Below, piece by piece: positions 1 to 18,508 of a stretch of DNA of 64,000 nt (its first letter is position 1; each line of letters opens with the position of its first letter). Both the position numbers and the translations under genes were made by a program. The notes beneath the pieces were generated by a model. That model saw only the letters and a list, made by a program, of their open reading frames with translations. It did no database searches and had not been told where the DNA came from. The stretch comes from Yamagishiella unicocca (lineage: Eukaryota; Chlorophyta; Chlorophyceae; Chlamydomonadales; Volvocaceae), in assembly GCA_003116995.1 (NCBI GenBank), contig BDSL01000073.1:310001-374000 (forward strand). The letters are read 5' to 3'.

Positions 1-57
1 ACTCATACACAGCGCTTTACAATCCCCCAGCACCATCCTACTGCGCCGATATGTACA

Positions 58-393
58 GTGTCTTTGACACCAGCATCCAGCAATGCATTCCAAGACCCAA
101 TGATTGGGGCGCAATTCGCGCAAACTGTCCCACTAGAAGTAAGTTTCCTTTGCCAAAGTTATATGTGTTCGTCGTCGTACGTCAGGATATTAATTGCACT
201 GCTGCGTGCCTGCTGTGTACTCGCAATTATGTTTGTGTACTCGCAACAATTTGTTTTTCTTGCATACATAACAATTTTATTCTGACCGCAGGTGCGACTA
301 TCGCCGCAAATGAATCGATCATCCTCAGTCAGTGTACGCCCTACTTCATCGGCGCCCTCACACAAGAGGTGGCAACTACTGGCAGGCGCTTGA
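58..393 (+). CDS. Possible 3' end of an unrecognised gene (two exons)
   Basis: Two open segments, 58-138 and 292-393, join in phase 0 across a 153-base intron with a good donor (GTAAGT at 139) and acceptor (CCGCAG ending at 291). The joined reading ends at TGA 391-393. The peptide is Ser/Pro-rich and contains 'FQDPMIGAQFAQTVPLE' before the splice. The frame is also open upstream to near the window edge, where CCCCAG at 25-30 could be another acceptor, so the gene may begin outside the window. I recognise no domain. The splice pair is the main support; a chance open frame is the alternative. Confidence 0.3.
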
Positions 394-2233
394 TATCGGA
401 TTACCATGCTAAGGACACCAAACAACGCATACTCCAAGTTTTTAGCCCGATTAGGGACATGGGAAGTTGCAATTCCAGTCCACAGACATGTTGCCCCAGC
501 CTGCTCGACACTGCCGCGGTAAACCGGTGCTACCCAAAAGGGCGCACTGTTTCCGGTCGAGTTCAAACAGCGGCAGAACTCTGCGTGTCCTTCACTAAAA
601 CTTGTGGAGATGAGAAGATACTCAACAGGGCGAACGCCTGCCGCTGTAAGTGGAAATGCTTATTCGCTTGGGGCAGCATGCACATGCATAGCAGGCAAAA
701 AATAAGGTCTTAGCTCAAGTTTGAATCACTGATCCTCGTGCGCGTCATCATGCACTTCGCAGGCCAATACCACACTGCTACTACTGCAACCATAACTCGA
801 GGTGCTGACCCTGATGGCTGCCCCACCCATGCCTTCAAGACATGTAAAGTTACCTTTCCAGCAAGAAAGTAAATGGGAAGTACTGTAAGGTAGATGTACA
901 ACTGCGTTAGCTGTATGTGTTTTTTAATCCACGTACAGAGTTCCTCATGTACGTCTAAATACCATACAGCAAGCAATGAGGTGTCCCGGGTGCGTGCAAT
1001 TGCTTTATTTGGTGCGTGTAAATATTTACATGCGTAGCATGTACATCGAAGAAGTAGTGACACCGGTGCTCTCAGCAGCGAGACTTATGTTGGACGTATG
1101 GGGTTGGTTTTTATGCTTGCATGAATGATATGCGCCAACTCGGAGGAGCAAAATTGCATGCGTTAAATGGAATGAAGATGTCAACCAGCGTAAAAGCTAT
1201 TCCCGCCATTGCATGGACGGAGCGACGTGGCGTCGTTACCAAAATTGTGCATGGCTGGTATCCGTCCGAGGTTAGCTGGAACGGTTATCTTATTATATAT
1301 GATTTACAAAGTAGGTAGCGGATGGACGCACGTACATCGATCCAGAAGTCTGCGTTGTGGACCTATGCTCTTTTTGATTATTTCTTCCAAAGGAAGAAAT
1401 TACATAGTTAAGCAATGTGCCCTCCTTCCTTTCTTATCGAGCGAGCGGCACAGCAGCATCGATCGAGCACGAGTAGTATCCGGCGTGAGGGGGCTACCTA
1501 TTTATCTATCCGTGTCCGCCTGCTGCTGTAAGTCCGCCTGCTGCTGTATGTATGTCTTGCATTGGGAGGACGCAAGCAAAGGGTGCGTGCTTAATTAACA
1601 TACGCCGAAACGTATGCCGTAATTGTATGTAGGTGGCATACTGCACATCCTGCATGCATCCACCACGACGCGCTATCTGTTACAGGTTTTCAAGCTTGCT
1701 TGTGCGTGCGTGTCTGGTCATTTTAGCGTTCCTTGAACCGACCGTGGATTGATGATTGGTGAGTTTCCAGGCGGACAAGCAAGCAAGATACGTATTCAAA
1801 AGACGGAGTATCTACGGTGTACACTTTTGTCCAATTTTGGACAAAAAAGGGTGCGTGTTGGCCAAGGTAACGCCCGGTATTGATGCATGGTGATCCTCAT
1901 CGGTTTGATGAACGAGGCGCCCTACCTGTTGCTATCTAATGCTGGCTTACTTCTCCGGCTGAGGGCGGGTGGGGCTGTTATGCATGGGCTGCAGTTGGTA
2001 TACTGGGCCGATAAAGTACGGCGGGTGCCTGGGTACTGGTTGGTTGGTCGGTACCGCGCTGTTGGTTCTCTGGGCCCTTGTTCGGTTGCTTTTGGTCTGG
2101 AACCCAAGCCACTGTAACCTACCGTTTCAGCAACAAATGCTTTGTTGGTGCGTCCCAAGCTGCTGTATGTGCTAAAACGCCGTTGTGCCGCCTGAGGCTC
2201 CGGATCCCAAGCAAGGCCGCCGCCGCGTGAGGC
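394..2233. other. No gene recognised
   Basis: Scattered short open frames on both strands show no recognisable motif and no convincing splice structure. The stretch is less GC-rich than the genes to the right. Confidence 0.5.
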
Positions 2234-2327
2234 AGGAGCATTTGTCGCACCTACCTACGGTTGATCCCGGACATTCGGGCAGGAGCATTTGTCGCACCTA
2301 CCTACGGTTGATCCCGGACATTCGGCG
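2234..2327. repeat. 47-bp tandem duplication
   Basis: Two adjacent near-perfect copies of a 47-base unit start at 2234 and 2281, each containing TTTGTCGCACCTACCTACGG. They lie just upstream of the reverse-transcriptase relic. Confidence 0.85.
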
Positions 2328-2364
2328 TCCCCTACTAAACGACGCCGCGACGGGTGGAGCGTAC

Positions 2365-2528
2365 GTTTTGCGACGATTCGGCTGCCACAGGGTCGCACAC
2401 AAACAATTACGCGCGAACCCCTCCAAGTGCCATTGGGCGCAACCGCAGGTGGAGCACTTGTGCCACATGGAGTGCGCATGGACCCACGTAGAACGGCTGC
2501 TGTTCGTGACTGGCCTGCCCCAACGACG
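2365..2528 (+). pseudogene. Degenerate Ty3/gypsy reverse-transcriptase fragment
   Basis: In one frame the sequence reads 'LRANPSKCHWAQPQVEHL', and in the next frame 'GVRMDPRRTAAVRDWPAPT'. Joined, these match the stretch after the catalytic region of Ty3/gypsy (Metaviridae-type) reverse transcriptases, where a KCxWA..VEYLGH motif is followed by G(V/I)..DP.K..AV..WP.P. The frame change between the halves and the absence of the catalytic YxDD, RNase H and integrase show that it is a dead, truncated relic. No LTRs were found around it. Family assignment rests on these motifs only. Confidence 0.75.
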
Positions 2529-4193
2529 AACCCCCCAAGTAACAGTAATTGCTTTGGACAGCAGCAGGCATCCGCCGTAGCTAAATTCATTCATCAATTT
2601 GTTTATTTACTTTGCTCAAGCCAGCAATAATATGGCGTGGCAACAATATATTTGTTTCATTCCCCACACCTACCTCCCACCGCAAGCCCCACCTCTGCAA
2701 TAATTGTCATTATTGTCGGGCACATCGCCTTACCTTGGCAAGGGGTTCAAGGTAGGTAGGTCCTTCTGTTCCTCAATCATTCGGTACGTACGTCCGCCAT
2801 ACGTAGATTGGTCGCCGCCGTAGCGGGTCGGGGTCCCAGAAATCTCCGATCAGGGAGTGTAGCTAGCTTGGCGGGGCCGCAGAGGTCGTGTGATGAGGCA
2901 GTTGGAGAGGGATCCCCAATGCTGTTTCTTATGGCAGCCACGCCAATTACGTCTGAAGACACGCTGTCAGCAGCGTCAGCAAAACCGCGCATGCAATCTG
3001 AAGAAGCTGAGCGTCTCGCGCGCGACGGAGGCAAGTAGGGAGCAGTCTGCGACTGCCACTGCAAGTGGTCCAGCGCTGCACCACTGGCAGCCAGGGGCCG
3101 CCTGCATACGCATGACGGCTGATGGCTAGCAGGCTAGGTGCAGGGCAAGCCACGTCCAATAGACGCCAGCGGTATTATTCAGCTTTAAAATAGTGAATAG
3201 TGTCCACAAATACAGACGCTTGATGAGTAGTACCAGTGTCCATGACTCGGATGGTTTGCAAGCGGCCCCAAACATGACTCGCAAGCGGCCCCTAAACAAT
3301 CAGCGCTTTGATAAGTGATCAAAGAGCGGCTGATACGAATACGCGAAGGCTAGCTTATGCGCGCGTTGGGTTGGAGTGGGCCGATCGAACTACGTTATGG
3401 CGCGAAGGCCGCAGGGTGTCCAGCGGCTGCGCAAGTGGACAACCGTCTATTGCCAATAAGTGTAAGAATAGATGGAAGTAATTTTGTGGAGTACTACTTA
3501 GTGTAGAGTAAGAACCTCGCGGGCAACCACGCTAACTCCAGATTTAAACCCGCTTTGTTCAAACTTTGAACGTGACACCCTGCCCCGTTTTTTCGACAGT
3601 GGCCATGAGTGATTTTCCAGGATGCGACGTATCACGCACGTACACAGCGTGTCAGGGAAGGGCACAGCTTTTTGGGGGTCCCTGAAACGGCGATTGACTG
3701 TCCGTTTTATAGTTTCGGTGCAATACACACCGTATACTCGGTTTTGTTCTCCCAAGGACAAAAGTGGATACTTTCATGCATTTAATTGTGAAGGGTGGGA
3801 GTATGACCTCTGCTGCCCGCTCACCGCTTACCGCGGCTGACGCCGCTAATCTCCAGCCCCCATATCGCTGGGGGAACAAACTGGCGTACACCTTACGATC
3901 TTAGTGAGACTGTATCCCAGCAAACGCGTTCCTAACTCGAGTGAGATGCCAGTTACTGATCCAGACCCCTGTACGGCAAAGCAGTTCCTTCCTGCGTCCT
4001 AAGCTACTTACTAATATTTCTTTGCAATTTCAAAGTAATAAAGTGGAGCTCGAATGGGTACCTGTTGACTGTACCGGTTCCATAAGGAGCCAACGACTTT
4101 TCGGCCTGTTTGGCCCGCATCAGCGCCGTTAATCAATCAATCGGGGCCGCATTAAGAAACGAAATTCATCATTTTGCGTAGACTTCCGAGGCC
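2529..4193. other. No gene recognised; upstream region of the NSUN6-like gene
   Basis: No conserved protein motif or splice-consistent exon chain is visible. The last few hundred bases should hold the promoter and 5' UTR of the methyltransferase gene; no TATA box is obvious. Confidence 0.5.
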
Positions 4194-10471
<6,278 letters not shown>

Positions 10472-10673
10472 CTTCGCACGGCTGTAGAGCCTTGACTTAT
10501 TGGGTGAGGTACCTTTTGTGCGAGAGCCACCCCCTGACAGGTCCCTCCCGGCCTGATGGGGTACCTGCTGCCTGTAGACCTGCGCTGTTGCGGCGCGCGC
10601 GTTGTGGCTACGAATTGCCACATTGCAACGGAGCCGGTCTGCGGTGTCACCGTTCGCGTCGCGGCATGGTTGT

Positions 10674-10678
10674 TGTAA
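10674..10678 (+). terminator. Poly(A) signal TGTAA for the NSUN6-like gene
   Basis: TGTAA, the poly(A) signal typical of chlamydomonadalean nuclear genes, lies about 200 bases after the stop codon at 10469-10471. Assigned by motif and distance only. Confidence 0.4.
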
Positions 10679-12884
10679 CGGTTACAGTACGCACAGCATG
10701 GTATGTACAGTACGCACAGCATGAATATGTTTGGTTTACACACCTACGTGTGAACACAACCGAAGTGCGCCGGTTTCAACGGGATAGCAGACACTACGGA
10801 AGTGACGATAAACTTGTACGCTAAGCTGGAATCGAGGGTGTGCCCGAGTACTTCGGGTTCTACAGGATCAGGTAGTGGATAACCTATTATGCCTGTGAAG
10901 GTCGATCGCATGTGCAATCACAGCTGGACGGGTCAGGGGTCACCGCTGGTCACCGCCTACTCTTATGCAAGGTTATGCTAGCCGCAACGCACCAGCAATG
11001 GCCCAAGACAGCTTTTTCGCACGTCATAAGTATCGACAATCAACACAGCCTTTAAAATTGGTGTCCGGAAGGCCGTGGGCGCCTGTTCACGCACGGGTCC
11101 CTTGGTCACCGTAGGTCACCTCAACCTATCCGTACCTATCTGACAACTTCAAGTAGCTAAGAGTGAGTGCGTATAGTACGGGGCGTATTGTGCGAAGTGA
11201 AATGCCCGATTGTCGCTGGACATTTTGAATTGATAATACGACGGTACAGTGCCCGCAAGCCCGGTTAGCGCCCGGTTGGTCCGGGCCCCAGGACATGGCC
11301 GTAACATGTGAGAGCTGGGAGCGCTGAATCCAGCAGATGCCCCCCCCCCAAGGACATAGGAAAGCCTCGAAGAGCAAAGAGACGCCCGGTAAACCCTGGT
11401 CAAGGGGGGACCCAGAACAAGACCGCCACGACAAGCCAGCGCTAGCAGCCAGCCGGCGCCCCCAGAGCCACAGGGAAAAAACAGAACACCCCGTCGCGCC
11501 ATGATGGCGGGGTCTGTGTAGAAGAAGGTGGCCGTCATTTTAGTGAAGCAAGTGGTCGTGTTGTTTTTGGTTTAGTTGTCGTGTTTTTTGTTTAGTTTGC
11601 AACGCCACCAGCATGTAACACTACACAATTTATCGCCTTAGGGTGCGGGGAACTTTCTGGGGCCGGCGCCGGCTCGGTGTCCCGTGAACTCACCATTTCT
11701 GGTGCTCGTGCGATGGTCCGTGTGCCCGACGAGCACCTCGCGTTCGTGCCTGCCCGGACTGGGTAATCGGTGGGTCGGGGATTCGGCCGGCGGCCCTTGT
11801 GGAGCTGTGGCTGATGCAAGCCCAGGCAAGCCCCCTCGGCTGTGAGCAGTGTCTTGGGGATGTCGTTGCTCTGGGCCCCCGCACTTGTACATCGGCCGCC
11901 TGTCTGCTGGTGCCTTCAGGGGCCTAGGGCTGCTAGCGCCGGCTTGCCTTTTTCGGCCGTGGGCATTTGGATGCCTGGGTTGTATCTCTTGTCGGGGCAC
12001 CGCCGTCTCGGGCGCGGCGGGGTGTCATATGTTTCCGGGCGGCTTTTGGGGTGTCTGCTGGCTGCTAGCGCTGGTTTGTCGTTCTGGGTCCCCCCGCTAT
12101 GGTTCAGCCCCGGCTTGCATATGGTGAGGCCCGGACATGGGCCCCTCTTCTTGTCCTGAGATCAACCGGGCTTTACAACACGGAAACATCTTGTTATTAA
12201 GCATGTCGTTTTGAAGGTCTCCGGTTTGTACTGCTTATACTTCGGCCCCGCCCTATCTGCTGTCATCTGCTGTCATACGCTGATAGCCATCTGGAAATGG
12301 TAACCAGAACATGCTGATATTCCTCTTGCGCTGTTGGGCACTGCGACTTGCGCTCGTCCGGCCGCCCTGGGCTCCCAGTCACTCCCAGCACCTGCTTCAA
12401 AGACTGTCTATTAGGGGTGTACGTTCTGAGCCCCGCTAGGAACAATCAAAACAAGGTAAACTGCTTGACAGCGCGCTTAGTCCTGAGAATACGGATTACT
12501 CAACTGCTTCCAAGGAGTGACGGAGACATGAAGTGCAGCTCCTTGCTCTAAGCCTATTTACATTAGGGTTGTGCGCCCTTATTACTATTCAGTAAGAGAG
12601 TTAGAATCTCCGATTCTCAGCCTGGACTCCAGCTGCCTCCGAAACCTCCTGCGATAAGCGCGCGTACCACACATCCACGCATCCTCGACCACCGGCACAG
12701 TCCGCACAGAGGCCTCCGGGCGTGTATCCGCCTTTTCTTCCTTCCTGAAAGACCCTCCCATAACGACTGGCCGGCTGTCTCGTCCTGTCGGAAGCTAGGC
12801 AAAAGGCGGCAAGCCGGGCTGCCTCTGCACACCCCGATACTCCATTCCTCGAAAGCTGAATTGGGATAGCAACATTGTACAATT
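10679..12884. other. Intergenic; related inverted sequence pair, no gene recognised
   Basis: The segment around 11,399-11,460 (minus strand) and 12,058-12,095 (plus strand) share GGCTGGCTGCTAGCGCTGG and a following TTCTGGGTCCCCCC, differing by a short insertion, so they look like diverged inverted copies of one repeat. Open frames here carry no recognisable motif. Confidence 0.45.
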
Positions 12885-15800
12885 ATGGCTACGTTGGGCC
12901 TGGAGCCCAGGCAGCCGCGTGCGCTCGCGTTCGCGCCGGATGGCGTCCGCACCGACTTTCGCCTCCTCGAGGTCGATGCCCAGCTGCTCCAGGAGATTAC
13001 AGACAAAGGGTGCGGCGCCACGCTTCCAACACCTTGGCCGATGGAGACGTGTGTTGTCTTGCCCCACCCGCACTCTTGCCAGCTGTCGCTCGCCACATCG
13101 CCACATCGCTACCTGGCCTTATGGGGTGACCCGCTTGTATCCCACCAGCCGGTCTCTCGCCATCCCAATTCTCACCCTCACCGCCAACCTCGTCGTGTAA
13201 CCGGCCTTTATGGCAAAACCCCCGACCTCGTTGTGTAACCGGTCTTAATGCCAAACCCCCGACCTCGCTACTTCCCGCTCATCCCTCAGCGTGGTAGTCA
13301 AGGGCGGTGAGGAGGACGAGGCGGTGCTCGTCACATCCTGCCGTACGTACGCGATGAAGCTGGTGGAGACTTCCAACCTGCAGCTGCTGGTGCGGCCGAC
13401 ACCACAGGAGGGCGGGGAGTCGGGGGACGAGCACCAGGTGAGCGCCTACGGGGGTTGGGGCGGAGAAGGTTTGAGAGGAGACCCGTGGGTCGGCATTGAA
13501 AAGGGGAGGAGGGGGGAGAGGAGGGGGAGGGGACTGGGAGGGGGGTTGCAAGGAAGGGAAGGGGAGGCAGGAAGGGGAGGAGAGAGAGGAACGGGGAGCT
13601 GGCAATGGGAGCCTGGGAACGGGGAGCTGCCCACCCCGCCCTGCGTCTGTCTGCGGAGGGGGGCCGGCATAGGGCCCGGAGGACGGCGGGCGGGGTGGGC
13701 AGCTGCAACGGCAAGTGCGACGGTCCCCCGGGTCATTGCTGGATCAGGACCGATAAGGATCGGTCGCAACGCTCCCACAAAGCCACTCCCCCTTCTCGTG
13801 CTCTTACTGAAACCGCTCGTCCCTTGCTGCAACCGCTCGGCCCTTGCTGCAACCGCTCGTCCCTTGCGGCCACTGCTCGTCCCTTGCGGCCACTGCTCGT
13901 CCCTTGCGGCCACTGCTCGTCCCTTGCGGCCACTGCTCGTCCCATCCCCTGCTGACGCGTCGCAGGGCCAGGCCGCGGGTGGGGCCTGGCGAACTGGTGA
14001 GCGCGGCTGCCGATGTGGTGGTAGGTGCTCCAGGGGGGGGTGGACTCCAGGGCTTGGGTACACGTGGGGGTGGCCTTCAGGGTTTGGGTGCTCCAGGGGG
14101 GGTGGACTCCAGGGCTTGGGTACACGTGGGGGTGGCCTTCAGGGTTTGGGTGCTCCAGGGGGGGCGGATTCCAGGGCTTGGGTACACGCGGGGGTGGCCT
14201 TCAGGGTTTGGGTGCTCCAGGGGGGGGAGCTCCAGGGCTTGGGTGCACACAAGGGCGGCGGGCTTATAGGTTTTGGTCGGCTATAAACCTTCCCTGGCCT
14301 TCCTCCCCACGCCACTCCCCTTCCGCCTCTTCCTGGGCCCTACGCCGCGGCTGTCGCCGCCCCGTCCTCCTCCCGTCCACATCGCCCTTCGGTCCGCAGC
14401 CACACCGCCAGCCATCGCAGGCCCTATGGGTATGGGCCAGGGCCTTATGACGCAATGGGACCACGTGAGTACGGCGGCAGGGAGTACGACGGGGGCGGGC
14501 TGATCGGGCTGGATGCGGGCTGGTTTCGGAGTCCGGGGCAGCGGGGTTGGAGGCGGGGACTCAATTTGGTACGTGGTGGGCTTCTGGTCGGTGTGTGCGT
14601 ATTGAAAAAAAGGAAATCGCTTCATGTTCAGGACGCAGAAGCAAGCAGTGGCCATATACCGGTCGATGGGTGTGGTTGGATTGTGGCAGGAGGAGAACGC
14701 GTGGTGGGTATGGGAGTAAGAGGAAGGGAGGAAGGGACGGGGGCGCCAGGTTCTTCATCTCAGTTGCGGCTTGGGCAGCAGGCGCGTCGAGTGGTCGTGT
14801 GGGGGTGTGGGAGGCTGGGGGTGTGGGAGGCTTCCGGCCGTCCATGGGTTCCGTCCGTCCGTCAGACCCAGAACTATATGCTCCTTGGCCCATCATCGCT
14901 GAAAAACTGCAGCGGCTTAGCTTAATCTAGTTACATCCCAACATACAAAACTACTAAACCGGGAAATTCCCGTGGGCCGTAAGGCGATGGACAGATAAGC
15001 TACGTTTCCCTTCACGAAGCTAGTAACGTTACGTCACGCCATCCGTTGGGGGCGAACCAAACGTTGCTTCCACAGCCTCTGGGCCTTCCTCCGACCAGCT
15101 TCTCCCCGCGAGGCTGCTCCCCCTGCGCTCACCCGTTTCCTGCCCTTTACCCACATCGCCGCCCTCCTCCCTCCCCCCCGCCCTTCTCCTCCCCCCCGCC
15201 CTCCTCCTCCCCCCCCACCGGGATTCGGCCGTGGATTCGCTGATTCTCAAAAAACAAACCCACCCCCCCAACTACATTTCCCCAGTCGCGTTACCGGTTC
15301 TTTAATTGTAACCCCCCCACCCCCCCCCGCCCTCCTTCCCTCCTGGGCCCCCCGCAGTTCCGGTCAGCTGACACACAGGCCCCCGTGCTGGTGTGCGCCA
15401 CCAGCGCCTCGCATATCGAGGTGCGTGTGTGGATGTGGGCGTGGATGTGGGTGTGTATGTGGGTGTGTATGTGGGTGTGGGTGGGTGTGCGTGTGTATGC
15501 GCCGGTAGGGTGAGCGGCTAGGCGGGGGGATGGCGCTCTGCCCCTCCTTTCCCTTCCGCCCGGTAAGTGCCTTCAGGCGCCATTCCAGTCCTAGGCTCCC
15601 CGCCATGTGCGTGTGCCTCGCTGCCAACCACCCGCTTTGGCCCTCCCAACCGCATCAACCCCACCCCACCAACCAACTAACTAGCCCCAACCGAAACTCA
15701 TTCATCTAACTGAATCCATTCGTGCTCCGCCCCCATTCCGTGCCGTATGCGGGCGTGTCGTGCCATCAGCTGGTGGAGGTCCCTCCGCGGCTGGGCGCCC

Positions 15801-18508
15801 TCAGGGGCCTGCTGTGGCGGCGACCGTACGGCATGGAGGACGAGCGGGGAGAGCCGGAGGGAGACGGGGGCGATACAGAGATGGTGCAGGCAGACGGCGG
15901 CGGCGGTGGCGGCAGTGGCGGCGGCAGCAGCAGCAGCGGCGGCGGCGGTGGCGGCTCCTCCAGGGCAGCCGGGTATACGTTTGCGGAGCTACTGGAGGCG
16001 GTGCAGGTGCGAAGCGGGGAAGGGAGGGAGGGTCGGGGTTTAGGGTTTTAGGGTTTTTTAACGGCAGGGCAAGGAGGGGTTGAAGGGTGGTTAGGAGTCA
16101 GGGCTTCAGGGCCTGCTACCCAACTGGCTTCCTACAGCTGCACCTGCGCCGCCGAAGCCGCGGTTCGTTACTTCCTGTGCACGAAGCCCCCGCCGGACGC
16201 ACGTGCCCAGGGCCCCCTACCAGCCGTCGCCATGCTCGTCCCGCGCTCGTCCCGTGCTCGTCCCAGGCCAGCCCCGGCGAGCTGCGTGCCGCGCTGGCCG
16301 CCGAGGGCGCGCTGGAGCTCCACGGTCGGTGGCGGGCGGTCGAAGGCGGCTACCTGGGGGCCCTCCTGGAGCTGGTGCTGCTGACGTGGGTGATGTTGGC
16401 GGCGGTGGCGGTGGTGCTGCTGCTGTTGACGTAGGGGTGTGTGGTGGTGGCGGTCCAGGGAGGGATGGGGACGGCGTTTGGACGGATGGAGGCGGCGGGG
16501 CGGGTGCCACCAAGGTGGTTGCGAGGCTCCCAGGGATGACTGATGTGGGGGCTGACGCAGCAGGGGAGGTCGCAACACCTACCAACCTGTGGTCTGGGGG
16601 GGCTAAGCCGGGGCCTTAAGTGGAACCCCAAACCCTCCGAAGATCCGCGCGGACACGCGCAATCGGTTTTCCTTTTCCATGCTAATATCCCATCCGACCG
16701 GCAACTGCCCGCCACCCCACCCCAACTCCCCAAATACCTTTCCTCCGTTGTCGGTTCTCCGTTGTTCGTTCACCGATCTTCTCTACAGCTGTATAACTCA
16801 TTTATTTTGTTCCTGTTGGTCCTCTTGTCTGTTTACTGACATTCACTGATTTACTTACTCTCTGCCCCGCCTTACGAAATTACACACAGGGCGGAGCAGG
16901 AGGGCATGGCGCCCGGGGCGATCCGGGAGCAGCCGTTGGTGAGCAGCCTCCAGGCTGACGGGTACCACCCGGCGGTTGTACGGCACTGCCTCGGGGTGTA
17001 CGGCACGCTGGCGGAAGCGGCAAGCGGCGGCGGTGGCGACGCAGTGGGCGCTGTATGGGCCCTGGATGAGGCCAAGGTGTGTACAGGGCATGATGTTGGG
17101 ATGAGGGCGGGTTTCGGAGCCGGAATAAAATATGAGGGTGAAGGCGGGTTTCGGAGCCGGGATCAAGGGTTCGATGCGGGGCAGTGGTGAGGGGAGGGGT
17201 AATGGGGGCACTCTTTCTTGATCTCATTGCGTTTCTATGCTTTTTTGCTGGTTATAGCTGTCTATATATTTGGCAACCTTTCCTCTGTCGCCACTTAACC
17301 TTTGTTTCCTTTGTTGTAGCTAGCCTCCCAGCATCCCGAACACACTTGCTGGCTCCAAAACCCTGACCACCTACCCCGGGCGATGTGTGGCCGCCAGGTG
17401 TGTGTCCACTTCGCCCGCAAGGTCTTGGGCGGCAAGGGCATGCCGCTCAGCGAGTTCAGCGCCGCTTGGGCCCGCGCCGTACCGTACGGCATGGTGACCT
17501 CCCTGGAGATGCTTCGGTCGGAGGCCCTCGTCGACGGTGCGGCGTGGGGGGAAGGAAGGGGTAGGAGGGGTTGGGAGTGGGACCCCACTTGGGATGTGGG
17601 TTTCGATATGGGTTTGTCGCCAATCACTTAAACCCTCCCGGATCTCCCGGATCTCCCGGATCTCCCGGATCTCCACTTACCACCTTTTACGTCCCCCCGG
17701 TCGCGCTCATGACCCCGTCCCTTTGATGCGCGCGAATGACCAACCCAGCCCCCCACCCTCAACGTGTACGGCACGCCAGGCGCCGGCTCCGAAGCCCGCA
17801 TCAGCCCCTTCCCCGCCGCCTCGCTGCCGGCTGACCCCGCGGAGAGGTTTGCCGCGCTGTTCGGGCGGCGAGCGCGGTGGGAGTGGACAGACCTGGAGCC
17901 GTACCTGGCAGGGGTCAAGGTGGGCGGCGGGAGGGGGGCTGGAGGGGGGAGGCGTGTTTTGCCGTCGGTAGCGACAGGGGGAACGACAGGAGGAACGACA
18001 GGGAGAACGACATCACCACACCGAGAGTGAGGGGGACGTCAGGACAGAGGCTGACGGGAGGAGGCTGACGGGGGGAGGCTGACGGAGGGAGGCTGACGGG
18101 GGGAGGCTGACGGGGGGAGGCTGACGGGGGGAGGCTGACGGGGGGAGGCTGACGGAAAGGACCATGTCATGCTGTGTCGTTATCGACCAGATGCGTGAGA
18201 AGTAGACAGCAATAATCCCATGGAGAACAAAGGGAACGGAGAGAACGAAGCTACCATAGCTTTTGTTGGTCGGTCCCTCCTCCTACACAACCTGCACATC
18301 CTCACCGCGTTCCTCGCCTACGCCTTGCCCCCTGTCTCCTCCCCTCCCCTCCCCTCCACTGCCCTCCCCCTCGCTCCATTTTTACGCCACCCCCTCTGCC
18401 CTCCCTGGATTGCAGGTTCCCGGCCAGTCGGCGGAGGCGCTGCTGATGCGCTTCGCCCGGGCCAGCCAGCCCACACCGGCGGCCCCGCTGGTGTACTCGG
18501 CACGGTAG
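12885..18508 (+). CDS. DCC1: Sister chromatid cohesion protein DCC1 (DSCC1)
   Basis: Predicted exons: 12885-13009, 13290-13437, 15358-15420, 15770-16006, 16267-16385, 16890-17076, 17398-17536, 17780-17919, 18416-18508; phases agree, about 416 residues (human DSCC1 has 393). DCC1 works in the nucleus with Ctf8 and Ctf18 in an alternative clamp-loader complex that supports replication and sister-chromatid cohesion. Family-like stretches are 'DFRLLEVDAQLLQEI' near the N terminus, 'YAMKLVETSNLQLLV', 'YTFAELLEAVQ' followed by 'LHGRWRAVEGGYLGALLELV' (winged-helix region), 'VPYGMVTSLEMLRSEALVD' and 'FAALFGRRARWEWTDLEPYL' near the end. A Gly/Ser run (about residues 140-160) is an algal insertion. The ATG at 12885 is the first in frame before the conserved block. 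The acceptor at 17779 was chosen because only it keeps frame with exon 7. Confidence 0.9.
13850..13945. repeat. 20-bp minisatellite in DCC1 intron 2
   Basis: Four to five copies of CCCTTGCGGCCACTGCTCGT, preceded by two diverged copies with TGCAACCGCTCG. Confidence 0.9.
14022..14262. repeat. About 63-bp minisatellite in DCC1 intron 2
   Basis: Nearly four copies of a unit containing CCAGGGCTTGGGTACACG and GGCCTTCAGGGTTTGGGTGC. Confidence 0.9.
15415..15500. repeat. GT-rich microsatellite in DCC1 intron 3
   Basis: An irregular run of GTGTGTGGATGTGGGCGTGG-like units begins at the donor of intron 3. Confidence 0.8.
16033..16060. repeat. Telomere-like TTTAGGG tract in DCC1 intron 4
   Basis: GGTTTAGGGTTTTAGGG lies just inside intron 4. 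It mixes the TTTAGGG and TTTTAGGG forms known from green-lineage telomeres. Confidence 0.5.
17634..17673. repeat. 9-bp repeat (CTCCCGGAT)n in DCC1 intron 7
   Basis: Four perfect copies of the 9-base unit. Confidence 0.9.
18046..18160. repeat. 16-bp minisatellite in DCC1 intron 8
   Basis: About seven copies of GAGGCTGACGGGGGGA with small variations. Confidence 0.9.

Noticed and set aside
14425..14468. Extra DCC1 exon between exons 2 and 3
   Set aside because: Its 44-base length would break frame between two exons that join in phase 0, and the in-phase reading has a stop.
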